A stretch of 64,000 nt of DNA. It comes from Lolium rigidum. Taxonomy: Eukaryota; Streptophyta; Magnoliopsida; Poales; Poaceae. The stretch lies in the NCBI RefSeq assembly GCF_022539505.1, contig NC_061513.1, forward strand, positions 174,994,017 through 175,058,016, read 5' to 3'. Below, piece by piece: positions 31,524 through 43,223 of the stretch. Position numbers and translations under genes: made by a program. A model generated the notes under the pieces. It was not told the origin of the DNA and did not search any database. It was given only the letters and a program-made list of their open reading frames with translations. Within the stretch, counting starts at the first letter, position 1. Every line of letters starts with the position of its first letter.

Positions 31524-33110
31524 TGATCCGTGCATTTGACACACGTCCGTTGGGAACCCCAAGAGTAAGGTGTGATGCAGACAGTAGCAAGTTTTCCCTC
31601 AGAAAGAAACCAAGGTTTATCGAACCAGGAGGAGCCAAGAAGCACGTTGAAGGTTGATGGTGGCGGAATGTAATGCGGCGCACCAGGGATTCCGGCGCCA
31701 ACGTGGAACCTGCACAACACAACCAAAGTACTTTGCCCCAACGAAACAGTGAGGTTGTCAATCTCACCGGCTTGCTGTAACAAAGGATTAACCGTATTGT
31801 GTGGAAGATGATTGTTTGCGAGAAAACAGTAAAACAAGTATTGCAGTAGATTGTATGCGATGTAAAGAATAGGACCGGGGTCCACAGTTCACTAGCGGTG
31901 TCTCTCCCATAAGATAAAAGCATGTTGGGTGAACAAATTACAGTCGGGCAATTGACAAATAGAGAGGGCATAATAATGCACATACATGATATGATAAATA
32001 CAGTGAGATTTAATTGGGCATTACGACAAAGTACATAGACCGCTATCCAGCATGCATCTATGCCTAAAAAGTCCACCTTCAGGTTATCATCCGAACCCCT
32101 TCCAGTATTAAGTTGCAAAACAACGGACAATTGCATTAAGTATGGTGCGTAATGTAATCAATAACTACATCCTTAGACATAGCATCAATGTTTTATCCCT
32201 AGTGGCAACAACACATCCACAACCTTAGAACTTTCGTCACTCGTCCCGCATTTAATGGAGGCATGAACCCACTATCGAGCATAAATACTCCCTCTTGGAG
32301 TTAAGAGAAAAAACTTGGCCGAGCCTCTACTAATAACGAGAGAGCATGCAAGATCATAAACAACACATAGGTAATAGATTGATAATTAACATAACATAGT
32401 ATTCTCTATCCATCGGATCCCGACAAACACAACATATAGTATTACAGATAGATGATCTTGATCATGTTAGGCAGCTCACAAGATCCAACAATGAAGCACA
32501 TAAGGAGAAGACAACCATCTAGCTACTGCTATGGACCCATAGTCCAGGGGTGAACTACTCACTCATCACTCCGGAGGCGATCATGGCGATGAAGAGTCCT
32601 CCGGGAGATGATTCCCTCTCCGGCGAGGTGCCGGAGGTGATCTCCGGAATCCCCCGAGATGGGATTGGCGGCGGCGGCGTCTCGGTAAGGTTTTCCGTAT
32701 CGTGGCTCTCGGCATCGGGGGTTTCGCGACGGAGGCTTTAAGTAGGCGGAAGGGCAACGCGGGGGCCACACGAGGGCCCCACACGCGAGGGCCGCGCGGC
32801 CAAGACCCGGGCCGCGCCGCCCGTTGTGGCGGCGCCTCGTGGCCCCACTTCCTTTCCCCTCGGTCTTCCGGAAGCTTCGTGCAAAAATAGGACCCCGGGC
32901 GTTGATTTCGTCCAATTCCGAGAATATTTCTTTACTAGGATTTCTGAAACCAAAAACAGCAGAAAACAGCAACTGGCTCTTCGGCATCTCGTTAAAAGGT
33001 TAGTGCCGGAAAATGCATAAATACGACATATAATGTGTATAAAACATGTAGATATCATCAATAATGTGGCATGGAACATAAGAAATTATCGATACGTCGG
33101 AGACGTATCA
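31524..33110 (-). repeat. 3' LTR of element C (1587 bp)
   Basis: On the plus strand it starts TGATCCGTGCATTTGAC and ends GGAGACGTATCA. On the coding strand it starts TGATACGTCTCCGACG. It includes GCCTACTTAAAGCC (TATA-type, about 32735) and GC-rich GGCGGCGC hairpin-prone sequence. It differs from the other LTR by scattered substitutions and many single-base deletions. Confidence 0.92.
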
Positions 33111-35702
33111 GCATCCCCAAGCTTAGTTCTGCTCGTCCCGAGCAGTGTAAACGATAACAAAGATAATTTACTGGAGTGACATGCCATCATAACCTTGATC
33201 ATACTATTGTAAACATATGTAATGAATGCAGCGATCAAAACAATGGTAATGACATGAGTAAACAAATGAATCATAAAGCAAAGACTTTTCATGAATAGCA
33301 CTTAAAGACAAGCATCAATAAGTCTTGCATAAGAGTTAACTCATAAAGCAATAAATCAAAGTAAAGGTATTGAAGCAACACAAAGGAAGATTAAGTTTCA
33401 GCGGTTGCTTTCAACTTGTAACATGTATATCTCATGGATATTGTCAACATAGAGTAATATAACAAGTGCAATATGCAAGTATGTAGGAATCAATGCATAG
33501 TTCACACAAGTGTTTGCTTCTTGAGGTGGAGAGAGATAGGTGAACTGACTCAACATAAAAGTAAAAGAAAGGTCCTTCAAAGAGGAAAGCATCGATTGCT
33601 ATATTTGTGCTAGAGCTTTGGTTTTGAAAACATGAAACAATTTTGTCAACGGTAGTAATAAAGCATATGAGTTATGTAAATTATATCTTACAAGTTGCAA
33701 GCCTCATGCATAGTATACTAATAGTGCCCGCACCTTGTCCTAATTAGCTTGGACTACCGGATCATCGCAATACACATGTTTTAACCAAGCGTCACAAAGG
33801 GGTACCTCCATGCCGCCTGTACAAAGGTCTAAGGAGAAAGCTCGCATTTTGGATTTCTCGCTTTTGATTATTCTCAACTTAGACATCCATACCGGGACAA
33901 CATGGACAACAGATAATGGACTCCTCTTTAATGCATAAGCATGTGGCAACAATTAGTGTTCTCATATGAGATTGAGGATATATGTCCAAAACTGAAACTT
34001 CCACCATGATTCATGGCTTTAGTTAGCGGCCCAATGTTCTTCTCTAACAACATGCATGCTCTAACCATTAAAGTGGTAGATCTCTCTTACTTCAGACAAG
34101 ACGGACATGCATAGCAACTCACATGATATTCAACAAAGAGTTGATGGCGTCCCCAGGAACATGGTTATCGCACAACAAGCAACTTAACAAGAGATAAAGT
34201 GCATAAGTACATATTCAATACCACAATAGTTTTTAGGCTATTTTGTCCCATGAGCTATATATTGTAAAGGCGAATGATGGAAATTTAAAGGTAGCACTCA
34301 AGCAATTTACTTTGGAATGGCGGAGAAATACCATGTAGTAGGTAGGTATGGTGGACACAAATGGCATAGTGGTTGGCTCAAGGATTTTGGATGCATGAGA
34401 AGTATTCCCTCTCGATACAAGGTTTAGGCTAGCAAGGTTATTTGAAACAAACACAAGGATGAACCGGTGCAGCAAAACTCACATAAAATACATATTGTAA
34501 ACATTATAAGACTCTACACCGTCTTCCTTTTTTGTTCAAAACTCAATACTAGAAATTATCTAGACTTTAGAGAGACCAAATATGCAAACCAAATTTTAGC
34601 AAGCTCTAGGTGTTTCTTCATTAATGGGTGCAAAGTATATGATTAAAGAGCTTAAACATGAGCACAACAATTGCCAAGTATCAAATTATTCAAGACATTT
34701 TAGAATTACTACATGTAGCATTTCCCGATTCCAACCATATAACAATTTAACGAAGAAGATTCAACCTTCGCCTTGAATACTATGAGTAAAGCCTAAGGAC
34801 ATATTTGTCCATATGCAACAGCGGAGCGTGTCTCTCTCCCACACAATGAATGCTAGGATCCATTTTATTCAAACAAAAACAAAAACAACAACAAACCGAC
34901 GCTCCAAGCAAAGTATATAAGATGTGGCCGAATAAAAATATAGTTTCAGGGGAGGAACCTGATAATGTTGTCGATGAAGAAGGGGATGCCTTGGGCATCC
35001 CCAAGCTTAGACGCTTGAGTCTTCTTAAAATATGCAGGGGTGAACCACGGGGGCATCCCCAAGCTTAGAGCTTTCACTCTCCTTGATCATATTGTATCAT
35101 ACTCCTCTCTTGATACTTGAAAACTTCCTCCACACCAAACTCGAAACAACTCATTAGAGGGTTAGTGCACAATAAAAATTAACATGTTCAGAGGTGACAT
35201 AATCATTCTTAACACTTCTGGACATTGCATAAAGCTACTGGACATTAATGGAATAAAGAAATTCATCCACCATAGCAAAAGAGGCAATGCGAAATAAAAG
35301 GCAGAATCTGTCAAAACAGAACAGTCCGTAAAGATGGATTTTATTTAGGCACCAGACTTGCTCAAATGAAAATACCCAAATTTAATGAAAGTTGCGTATA
35401 TATCTGAGGATCACGCACGTAAATTGGCTTAATTTTCTGAGCTACCTACAGGGAGGCAGGTCGAAATTCGTGACAGCAAAGAAATGCGAAACTGCGCGAG
35501 TAATCCAAATCTAGTATTCACTTTACTATCAAAGACTTTACTTTGCACAACAAAACACAAAACTAAGATAAGGAGAGGTTGCTACAGTAGTAAACAACTT
35601 CCAAGACTCAAATATAAAACAAAAATACTGTAGTAAAAACATGGGTTGTCTCCCATAAGCGCTTTTCTTTAACGCCTTTCAGCTAGGCGCAGAAAGTGTA
35701 AA
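33111..35702 (-). other. Non-coding 3' region of element C with PPT-like boxes
   Basis: No long ORFs. It begins next to the 3' LTR with the PPT (TAAGCTTGGGGATGC, 33111-33125 reversed) and the motif CTGCTCGGGACGAGCAG-like (about 33127-33145, an inverted repeat). The AAGCTTGGGGATGCC box is repeated at about 34993-35010 and 35049-35066. Homologous sequence occurs in elements E (48120-50696) and F (61448-62500). Confidence 0.75.
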
Positions 35703-36183
35703 TCAAGTATTATCAAGAGATGAGGCATCAACATCATAATTTTTTCTAATGATAGAATCAAAAGGTAACTTCATTCTATTTCTAGGGAAGTGTTCCATAC
35801 CTTTCTTGAGAGGAAATTGATATTTAATATTACCTTCCTTCATATCAATAGTAGCACCAACGGTTCGAAGAAAAGGTCTTCCCAATATAATGGGGCAAGA
35901 TGCATTGCATTCAATATCCAAGACAACAAAATCAACGTGTACAAGGTTATTGTTAACCATAATATGAACATTATCAATTCTCCCCAAAGGTTTCTTTTTA
36001 GCATTATCAGCGAGATTAACATCCAAATAACAATTTTTCAATGGTGGCAAGTCAAGCATATCATAGACTTTATTAGGCATAACAGAAATACTTGCACCAA
36101 GATCACATAAAGCATTACAATCAAAATCATTGACCCTCATTTTAATGATGGGCTCCCAACCATCTTCTAACTTCCTAGGAATA

Positions 36184-37147
36184 TGATGAGGACATGATTA
36201 CCTGCGATTTCAAGGCATATTTTGGTGAAAAAGATGAGACTACGTCGAGGACGACTTCAATTCAAGTTGGGGAGGATGATGAGGACATCGCTATGATAGA
36301 TACAACCAATACTCCTACAACCACATCTCCGGTACCTTCGTTACTAGGAATCCTTCCTGATATATATGAGAATATGATGCTGCCTAAATCAAATGTATTT
36401 ATATTATTTAGGAATGGATCTAGCATGGACGCCAAGCATTGGATTAGGAACGTGCATGGAGATGGCAACGGACATGCAAGGATTCGGGATGGCGTTGCAA
36501 GCGAGGATTTCAGAACATTGAAGCCACCATAGTGAAGCAATGATGCTTGGATGAATTATACAAGTTACTCCATCATAAATTCGTCCAAAGAGTTAGTTTT
36601 GGTGCTGCGTCACCTTATTTAATGGGCCGGGCCCATGTATTTTCGGATTAGGTATTTTAGGGGATTTTAAGAGGCCATATAAGTGGAGGAAGGCCCATTT
36701 AGGGGTGTTTTTGGCCAACCCTAGCTGGTTGGACGAAAATCCCTTCACTTCCCCCATATATCCCTCTGTAGCCGTCATTAGAACTTGGATTTTGATTAGA
36801 TTAAAAGTTAGCCAATTGCTGCAACTACGTGTACTTCTTTTGAGGCCAACGCCCAGAACAAGACCGACTATTCGGAATCCCACCATTATCAATCAAGCTT
36901 TCATCTTTATCCGCAATATTCTGATTGCATCTTTAGTTCTTACTTGTTCTCGATTTCAGGTAGGAATTAAGACCCTCGCTGGTCAGGCTGATCGTGCTCC
37001 CGCAAGATCAGTAACTCCCGGAGATTGTCCTAGCGATTGCATTGGCGCACGAGCTTTGCACGTGTAGTCGGATCGTCAAGCACGAACTCCACCAACAAAT
37101 CGATCTATCCACGTCTCATCGAAAGATCGGCCACCTTTGCCCTATCA
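36184..37147 (+). repeat. 5' LTR of element D
   Basis: Starts TGATGAGGACATGATT and ends GCCCTATCA. The first 350 bp repeat the coding tail of the gag ORF (to the stop matching 40710-40712). The remaining part resembles the element A LTR, including TTGCACGTGTAGTCGGATCG and CAGGTAGGAATTAAGACCC. The following 37148-38678 is a non-coding leader with an A-rich purine run (37886-38040). Confidence 0.92.
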
Positions 37148-38678
37148 AGTGGTATCATATTTCAGGTTGCTCGGTGAGATTTACAGTTTTCCTAGTGTAG
37201 ATTTATTTTTACCTATAACCCAGAAAAAAGCCCCACAAAAAGAAGTTAGATTAGTTCATCCTCACCTAAAAACCAGTCTTAGCCTTTTCGCTATCACCAC
37301 TTTGTTTTTGTTTTGTTGAATTTTCGTTGCATCGTGTGTCGAGTTGCTGGTTTTTAGATCTAGTCTTTTAGAGTTTCGAGTTCTAGTCACGTTTTGTCAC
37401 GTCGCTGAATTCTGGTTACCTTCCGCCATTCGCTGCGATCAATTCTTATTTTGTCCACGTATAACGACGGTGCACTACCTCCATCAGCGATCCAATATCC
37501 TGCACCATTACATCGTCTGCCTGGCTTCCACGAAATATCATTGTCATCCTTTTCGTACTGCCGTCGTCCAGATATTTTTTGTTCTTCTGCTTGGTTCCCA
37601 TCGCATACACTATCCATCACGTAAAGTTTCGACTCCTTATGCCTGTTTCCTTTCTGATGAGATCGTTACCTATTTGAGAGGAGAAAACGAAGGAAGGTTA
37701 TTTTACTTTGGAAAGCTTGGTCAATCAGAAGATACGTATTGGTCTATAACTCTTTGGAGAGAGAGTTTTGTTTGGAAACGATTAGCTGCGTGTCTACTTT
37801 GGAAAGCTTTGAACGGCAAGGCGAGTGCCAACTTTTGTGCCTACCAGTTTGTCCGTCTATACTAGAACCATGAACTGACAGATCGGCAGAAAAAAAAAGA
37901 GAGAGGGAAAAAGAAAAAAAAAAGAAAAAAAAAGAAGAAAAAAAGAAGAAGGTAAAGGCCGATCTGTTTATATCTGCTAGTTTGGAAAGTTACGTTGATT
38001 AGCTGATCTAGTTTGAGAAGTCAAAAAAAAAAAAAAAAACTGAGAAGTGCTTCGTTGAATAGATCTTGCTGGGGCAAGGAAGCTAGAGGTGGTACACGTA
38101 CATCATCCTTGCACGCCTCGGCTTGCAACCTCTTTTTCTTTGTTCGCTGTTTCTCAGCTGCACTCCACTTCACCAGTATACTGCCTGCACGGCGCTTCTG
38201 CCCGTTTTTCTTGCGCCCTATCGTCTGACAGTCCAGCGCCACGGGCACTCGGAGTTTCATCTCCGCCATTGTCTTCCGTTCTAGCCATCACTGTCACGTG
38301 CTCGTTCGTCAGATATTATAGTTACGTGATTTCTTTGTGTATTAGGCTCGCGTCTCTAGCACGGTCTAGCCTAGAACCAGCACTTGACTACTTTGAACGG
38401 ATTTTCAGCTTTACATTAATTATTGTGGTGGTAGTTCCATATATTTTGAGCCTACCTACCGCTATACATATTTCTACACCGTGTGTTGTACGTGTGCCTG
38501 GCAATCGCTCCGCTCAATCTTCGGAGTTACTTGACTGCTGGTTGCCGATCGCCGCCTCCTGAATGGTAAGAACTTGTAAGAATTTTTGTCTGCAATTTTG
38601 TGAGCGGCATACCACCACTACCACCTAGTAGTTGATAGGAACATATACTTGTTATTTGTTTCTTGTTTTCTACTAATC

Positions 38679-40712
38679 ATGTCAGCTTCTGGAGTTAGAA
38701 TTTCTTGGGCGTCGACTATGGTTGGCGATGTGCCGCCACCTAGCAAACTGCAACAACGACCACGAACGGTTAAGACACATGATCAGGTTACATTTTTTAT
38801 GCCACCATTTAATGGTCGTTATAATCCTGGTTTTTATATTGATTGGGAGTTAGAGATAAATGATTTATTTGTTTCCCATAATTTTTCTGAGCGAAAGAAA
38901 ATAAAAACTACAATTAGTACATTCACTGATTTTGCTTCTTTATGGTGGAATGAATATTGTCGGTTATACCCTGATTATATACCTACTACCTGGCACGATT
39001 TGAAACTTGCTATGCGGCATAGATTTGTTCCATCATGGTATACTCGTGATATGGTTAGAAAATTGAAAAATCTAAATCAAGGTAGTTACACGGTTCAAGA
39101 ATATTATGATGCGTTAGACACTACCTTGTTGCATTCGTTTTTAGAAGAAAATGAAGATGATTTTATGGACAGATTTTGGAGAGGTTTAAACCGTGACATT
39201 CAAGACATACTTATGCATGAAGAATTTTATTCTATCGATTGTATGTTTCTTCTTGCTTGCAAAGCTGAACAGGACATAAAGAGACATATAACAAACAAGC
39301 GCAAGAAGAAGGTGAATGTTCTCGCTTTTCCATCAACCGTGGTCGAAACATCTCGCGTTGTTGACGAGCCAGCTTCAAGAGTTCCTCCATCATCAGAAAC
39401 ATTTGTTCAAAGTTGTGGTGAAGGTACTCAGTTTGTTCCTACACTCGAGATTGATCAATGTCATGTTAATTTAACTATGCCACATGTTGAGTTTGTCGAT
39501 GATTTGGTCACACCACCTATATTAGAGGATTGTGCTATTAATTTGAATGTCTTATGTGATCAAAAAACTGAGATAGATGATGATTTACGTGCACCTATTG
39601 TTGATTCTAATTCAAGCTTTCATATGAGTGAGCTTGTTGAGATAAGTGACACTGAGAATGGACCATGTGACATAATTTTTGCATCTGATTTGGCTCACAT
39701 AAAACTGGTTAGACATGATGAAGTGATAACTGAAATTTCCAATGATATATGTTTATGGTCTATTCAGATGGATCCTCCTTTATCCTTGTCACATGCTAGA
39801 AACAAGATTGCTGAACTAAAATGTTTAAACAGTGTTTATGCCCCTGATTTTACTTTTAATTTGGTTGGGCGGTATGACATAGCAGATATTTTTATGGTGC
39901 ATAGGATTTGCATCATGTGTGATGATTCTTGTAGTGCCAATGAAACTGAATTTGTGAAAGTGCTTTCTCATTTTGATATGACCTCCAATGTTGGTATTCA
40001 TTCTATGCCAAATAACTTGCTACAAAATTGTTTAATTCAACATAGTGTGGCTAGTAAATTTGAGACCTTGCATTTTGGTTTACCAACTTTGGGATGGTTT
40101 AATGATGAGCATTATAATTTGAAAGGAGTTAATATGTGCTTAACTTATATCTGCAAACTGAGTTGTGATAAATGTTTAATGGGGACTAATGAGCTTCTAC
40201 GCTACTACAATACTTGTATATGTACAAAATTAAATGGGAAACATGAGAGAGCTGTTAAAACGGATGACATATACATATACCATGCATATACCTTGTCTCT
40301 TTTGTTAGCATGTTTACAGAATAAACATCGCCGAGGACGGCTTTTCTTTCAAGAAAGGGAGGATGATGAGGACATGATTACCTGCGATTTCAAGGCATAT
40401 TTTGGTGAAAAAGATGAGACTACGTCGAGGACGACTTCAATTCAAGTTGGGGAGGATGATGAGGACATCGCTATGATAGATACAACCAATACTCCTACAA
40501 CCACATCTCAGGTACCTTCGTTACTAGGAATCCTTCCTGATATATATGAGAATATGATGCTGCCTAAATCAAATGTATTTATATTATTTAGGAATGGATC
40601 TAGCATGGACGCCAAGCATTGGATTAGGAACGTGCATGGAGATGGCAACAGACATGCAAGGATTCAGGATGGCGTTGCAAGCGAGGATTTCAGAACATTG
40701 AAGCCACCATAG
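38679..40712 (+). CDS. Gag-type protein of element D (677 aa), C-terminus encoded in the 3' LTR
   Basis: Intact from ATG 38679 (MSASGVRISWASTMV) to TAG 40710-40712; the frame is open 30 nt further upstream but without an ATG. Residues about 40-200 are a retrotransposon gag domain: FMPPFNGRYNPGFYIDWELE, STFTDFASLWWNEYCR, TTWHDLKLAMRHRFVPSWYT, GSYTVQEYYDALDTTLL, FWRGLNRDIQDIL. It is like gag of element A, but no CCHC knuckle is seen. A basic stretch (KRHITNKRKKK) follows, then about 350 residues of unrecognised acidic, Cys-containing sequence. The last 116 codons lie in the 3' LTR and include IYENMMLPKSNVFILFRNGS, homologous to the C-terminal tail of plant gypsy polyproteins. It may supply structural protein for its own RNA. 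Confidence 0.8.
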   Translation: MSASGVRISWASTMVGDVPPPSKLQQRPRTVKTHDQVTFFMPPFNGRYNPGFYIDWELEINDLFVSHNFSERKKIKTTISTFTDFASLWWNEYCRLYPDYIPTTWHDLKLAMRHRFVPSWYTRDMVRKLKNLNQGSYTVQEYYDALDTTLLHSFLEENEDDFMDRFWRGLNRDIQDILMHEEFYSIDCMFLLACKAEQDIKRHITNKRKKKVNVLAFPSTVVETSRVVDEPASRVPPSSETFVQSCGEGTQFVPTLEIDQCHVNLTMPHVEFVDDLVTPPILEDCAINLNVLCDQKTEIDDDLRAPIVDSNSSFHMSELVEISDTENGPCDIIFASDLAHIKLVRHDEVITEISNDICLWSIQMDPPLSLSHARNKIAELKCLNSVYAPDFTFNLVGRYDIADIFMVHRICIMCDDSCSANETEFVKVLSHFDMTSNVGIHSMPNNLLQNCLIQHSVASKFETLHFGLPTLGWFNDEHYNLKGVNMCLTYICKLSCDKCLMGTNELLRYYNTCICTKLNGKHERAVKTDDIYIYHAYTLSLLLACLQNKHRRGRLFFQEREDDEDMITCDFKAYFGEKDETTSRTTSIQVGEDDEDIAMIDTTNTPTTTSQVPSLLGILPDIYENMMLPKSNVFILFRNGSSMDAKHWIRNVHGDGNRHARIQDGVASEDFRTLKPP

Positions 40713-41328
40713 TGAAGCAATGATGCTTGGATGAATTATACAAGTTACTCCATCATAAATTCGTCCAAAGAGTTAGTTTTGGTGCTGCGTCACCTTATTT
40801 AATGGGCCGGGCCCATGTATTTTCGGATTAGGTATTTTAGGGGATTTTAAGAGGCCATATAAGTGGAGGAAGGCCCATTTAGGGGTGTTTTTGGCCAACC
40901 CTAGCTGGTTGGACGAAAATCCCTTCACTTCCCCCATATATCCCTCCGTAGCCGTCATTAGAACTTGGATTTTGATTAGATTAAAAGTTAGCCAATTTGC
41001 TGCAACTACGTGTACTTCTTTTGAGGCCAACGCCCAGAACAAGACCGCCTATTCAGAATCCCACCATTATCAATCAAGCTTTCATCTTTATCCGCAATAT
41101 TCTGATTGCATCTTTAGTTCTTACTTGTTCTCGATTTCAGGTAGGAATTAAGACCCTCGCTGGTCGAGCTGATCGTGCTCCCGCAAGATCGGTAACTCCC
41201 GGAGATTGTCCTAGCGATTGCATTGGCGCACGAGCTTTGCACGTGTAGTCGGATCGTCAAGCACGAACTCCACCAACAAATCGATCTATCCACGTCTCAT
41301 CGAAAGATCGGCCACCTTTGCCCTATCA
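40364..41328 (+). repeat. 3' LTR of element D
   Basis: Starts TGATGAGGACATGATT directly after the purine tract and ends GCCCTATCA. It overlaps the gag ORF by 349 nt, and the stop codon lies inside the LTR. About nine substitutions and one 1-bp indel relative to the 5' LTR by eye. Confidence 0.92.
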
Positions 41329-43194
41329 GAATAGAGGTTTCAAGTTTTAGTTTCTCTTCTCTAGCTTTTATGAGAGCATTTGTAATATGTTTTGTGAAAG
41401 CCAAGTTTATAGCACTAGCATTAGGACTCTTAGCAAGTTTTTGCAAGAACTTTATAACTTCAGAGATGTGGCAATCATCAAAATCCAAACCATTATAATC
41501 TAAAGCAATGGGATCATCATCCCCAATGTTGGAAAAAATTTCAGCAGTTTTATCACAGGCACTTTCAGCAGTTTTAGCAGTTTTTTGCAGTTTTGCAGGC
41601 TTTGCATTAGGAGTAGAAACATTGCCAACACCAATTATTTTACCATTATTAGTAGGAGGTGCAGCAACATGTGGATCATTAACATTACTAGTGGTGGTAA
41701 TAGTCCAAACTTTAGCTACATTATTCTCTTTAGCTAGTTTTTCATTTTCCTCTCTTTCCCACCTAGCATGCAATTCAGCCATCAATCTTATATTCTCATT
41801 AATTCGAACTTGGATGGCATTTGCTGTAGTAGTAATCTTATTATCAATATCCCTATTAGGCATAACTTTCAATTTTAAAAGATCAACATCAGAGGCAAGT
41901 CTATCAACTCTAGAAGCAAGAATATCAATTTTATCAAGCTTTTCCTCAACAGATTTGTTAAAAGCAGTTTGTGTACTAATAAATTCTTTAAGCATGGCTT
42001 CAAGTCCAGGGGTTGTGTTCCTATTATTGTTGTAAGAATTCCCATAAGAATTAGCATAACCGTTACCATTATTATAAGGATATGGCCTATAGTTATTACT
42101 AGAATTGTTCCGATAAGCATTGTTGTTGAAATTATTATTTTTAATGAAGTTCACATCAACATGTTCTTCTTGGGCAACCAATGAAGCTAACGGAACATTA
42201 TTAGGATCAACATTAGTCCTATCATTCACAAGCATAGACATAATAGCATCAATCTTATCACTCAAGGAAGAGGTTTCTTCGACAGAATTTACCTTCTTAC
42301 CTTGTGGAGCTCTTTCCGTGTGCCATTCAGAGTAATTAATCATCATATTATCAAGGAGTTTTGTTGCTTCACCAAGAGTGATGGACATAAAGGTACCTCC
42401 AGCAGCTGAATCCAATAGGTTCCGCGAAGAAAAGTTCAGCCCTGCATAAAAGGTTTGGATGATCATCCAAGTAGTCAGTCCATGGGTTGGGCAATTTTTT
42501 ACCAAAGATTTCATTCTTTCCCAAGCTTGTGCAACATGTTCATTATCTAATTGCTTGAAATTCATTATGCTACTTCTCAAAGATATAATTTTAGCGGGAG
42601 GATAATATCTACCAATAAAAGCATCCTTACATTTAGTCCATGAATCAATACTATTCTTAGGCAAAGATAGCAACCAATCTTTAGCTCTTCCTCTTAATGA
42701 GAAAGGAAACAATTTCAATTTAATAATATCACCATATACATCCTTATACTTTTGCATTTCACATAGTTCAACAAAATTATTAAGATGGGCAGCAGCATCA
42801 TCGGAACTAATACCCGTAAAATTGCTCTCTCATGACAAGATTCGAGTAAAGCGGGTTTAATTTCAAAGAATTCTGTCTGTAGTAGCAGGTGGAGCAATAG
42901 GTGTGCATAAGAAATCATTATTATTTGTGGTTGTGAAGTCACACAACTTAGTATTTTCAGGGGTAGCCATTTTAGCAGTAGTAAATAAAGCAAACTAGAT
43001 AAAGTAAATGCAAGTAACTAATTTTTTTGTGTTTTTGATATAGAAAGCAAGACAGTAAATAAAGTAAAGCTAGCAACTAATTTTATTGTGTTTTGATATA
43101 ATGCAGCAAACAAAGTAGTAAATAAAATAAAGCAATACAAAAACAAAGTAAAGAGATTGGGAAGTGGAGACTCCCCTTGCAGCGTGTCTTGATC

Positions 43195-43212
43195 TCCCCG
43201 GCAACGGTGCCA
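43195..43212 (-). other. Primer binding site of element C
   Basis: Minus strand TGGCACCGTTGCCGGGGA, one mismatch to the tRNA-Asp complement seen in B and E. It is separated from the LTR end (43224) by 11 nt. Confidence 0.8.
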
Positions 43213-43223
43213 GAAAAAGAGCT

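Larger units (their letters stand above)
36184..41328 (+). mobile_element. TR-GAG-like gypsy retrotransposon D, full length
   Basis: Both LTRs (36184-37147, 964 bp; 40364-41328, 965 bp) and a perfect target duplication GAATA (36179-36183 and 41329-41333). A primer-site region AGTGGTATCATATTTCAG follows the 5' LTR, and a purine tract AAGAAAGGGAGGA precedes the 3' LTR. There is one long ORF and no protease, RT or integrase. By eye the LTRs differ at about nine bases plus one indel (about 1%), so the insertion is young. Architecture fits the TR-GAG class (terminal repeats plus gag only). Confidence 0.93.
35703..42970 (-). pseudogene. Gag-protease ORF of element C, split by element D
   Basis: Gag begins near ATG 42970 (MATPENTKLCDF), is frameshifted before 42757, then stays open: FPFSLRGRAKDWLLSLPKNS, DAFIGRYYPPAKI, EHVAQAWERMKSLVKNCPTH (gag core), then a long Asn/Tyr-rich stretch (about 42050-42150) and a coiled region. 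Element D interrupts at 41328. The frame resumes at 36178 with RKLEDGWEPIIKM and the protease: NALCDLGASISVMP (catalytic Asp in DLGAS), CPIILGRPFLRTVGATID. It ends SSLDNT at 35703. The two parts are in the same frame if D plus one 5-bp duplication (5150 bp) is discounted. No RT follows. Confidence 0.85.
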
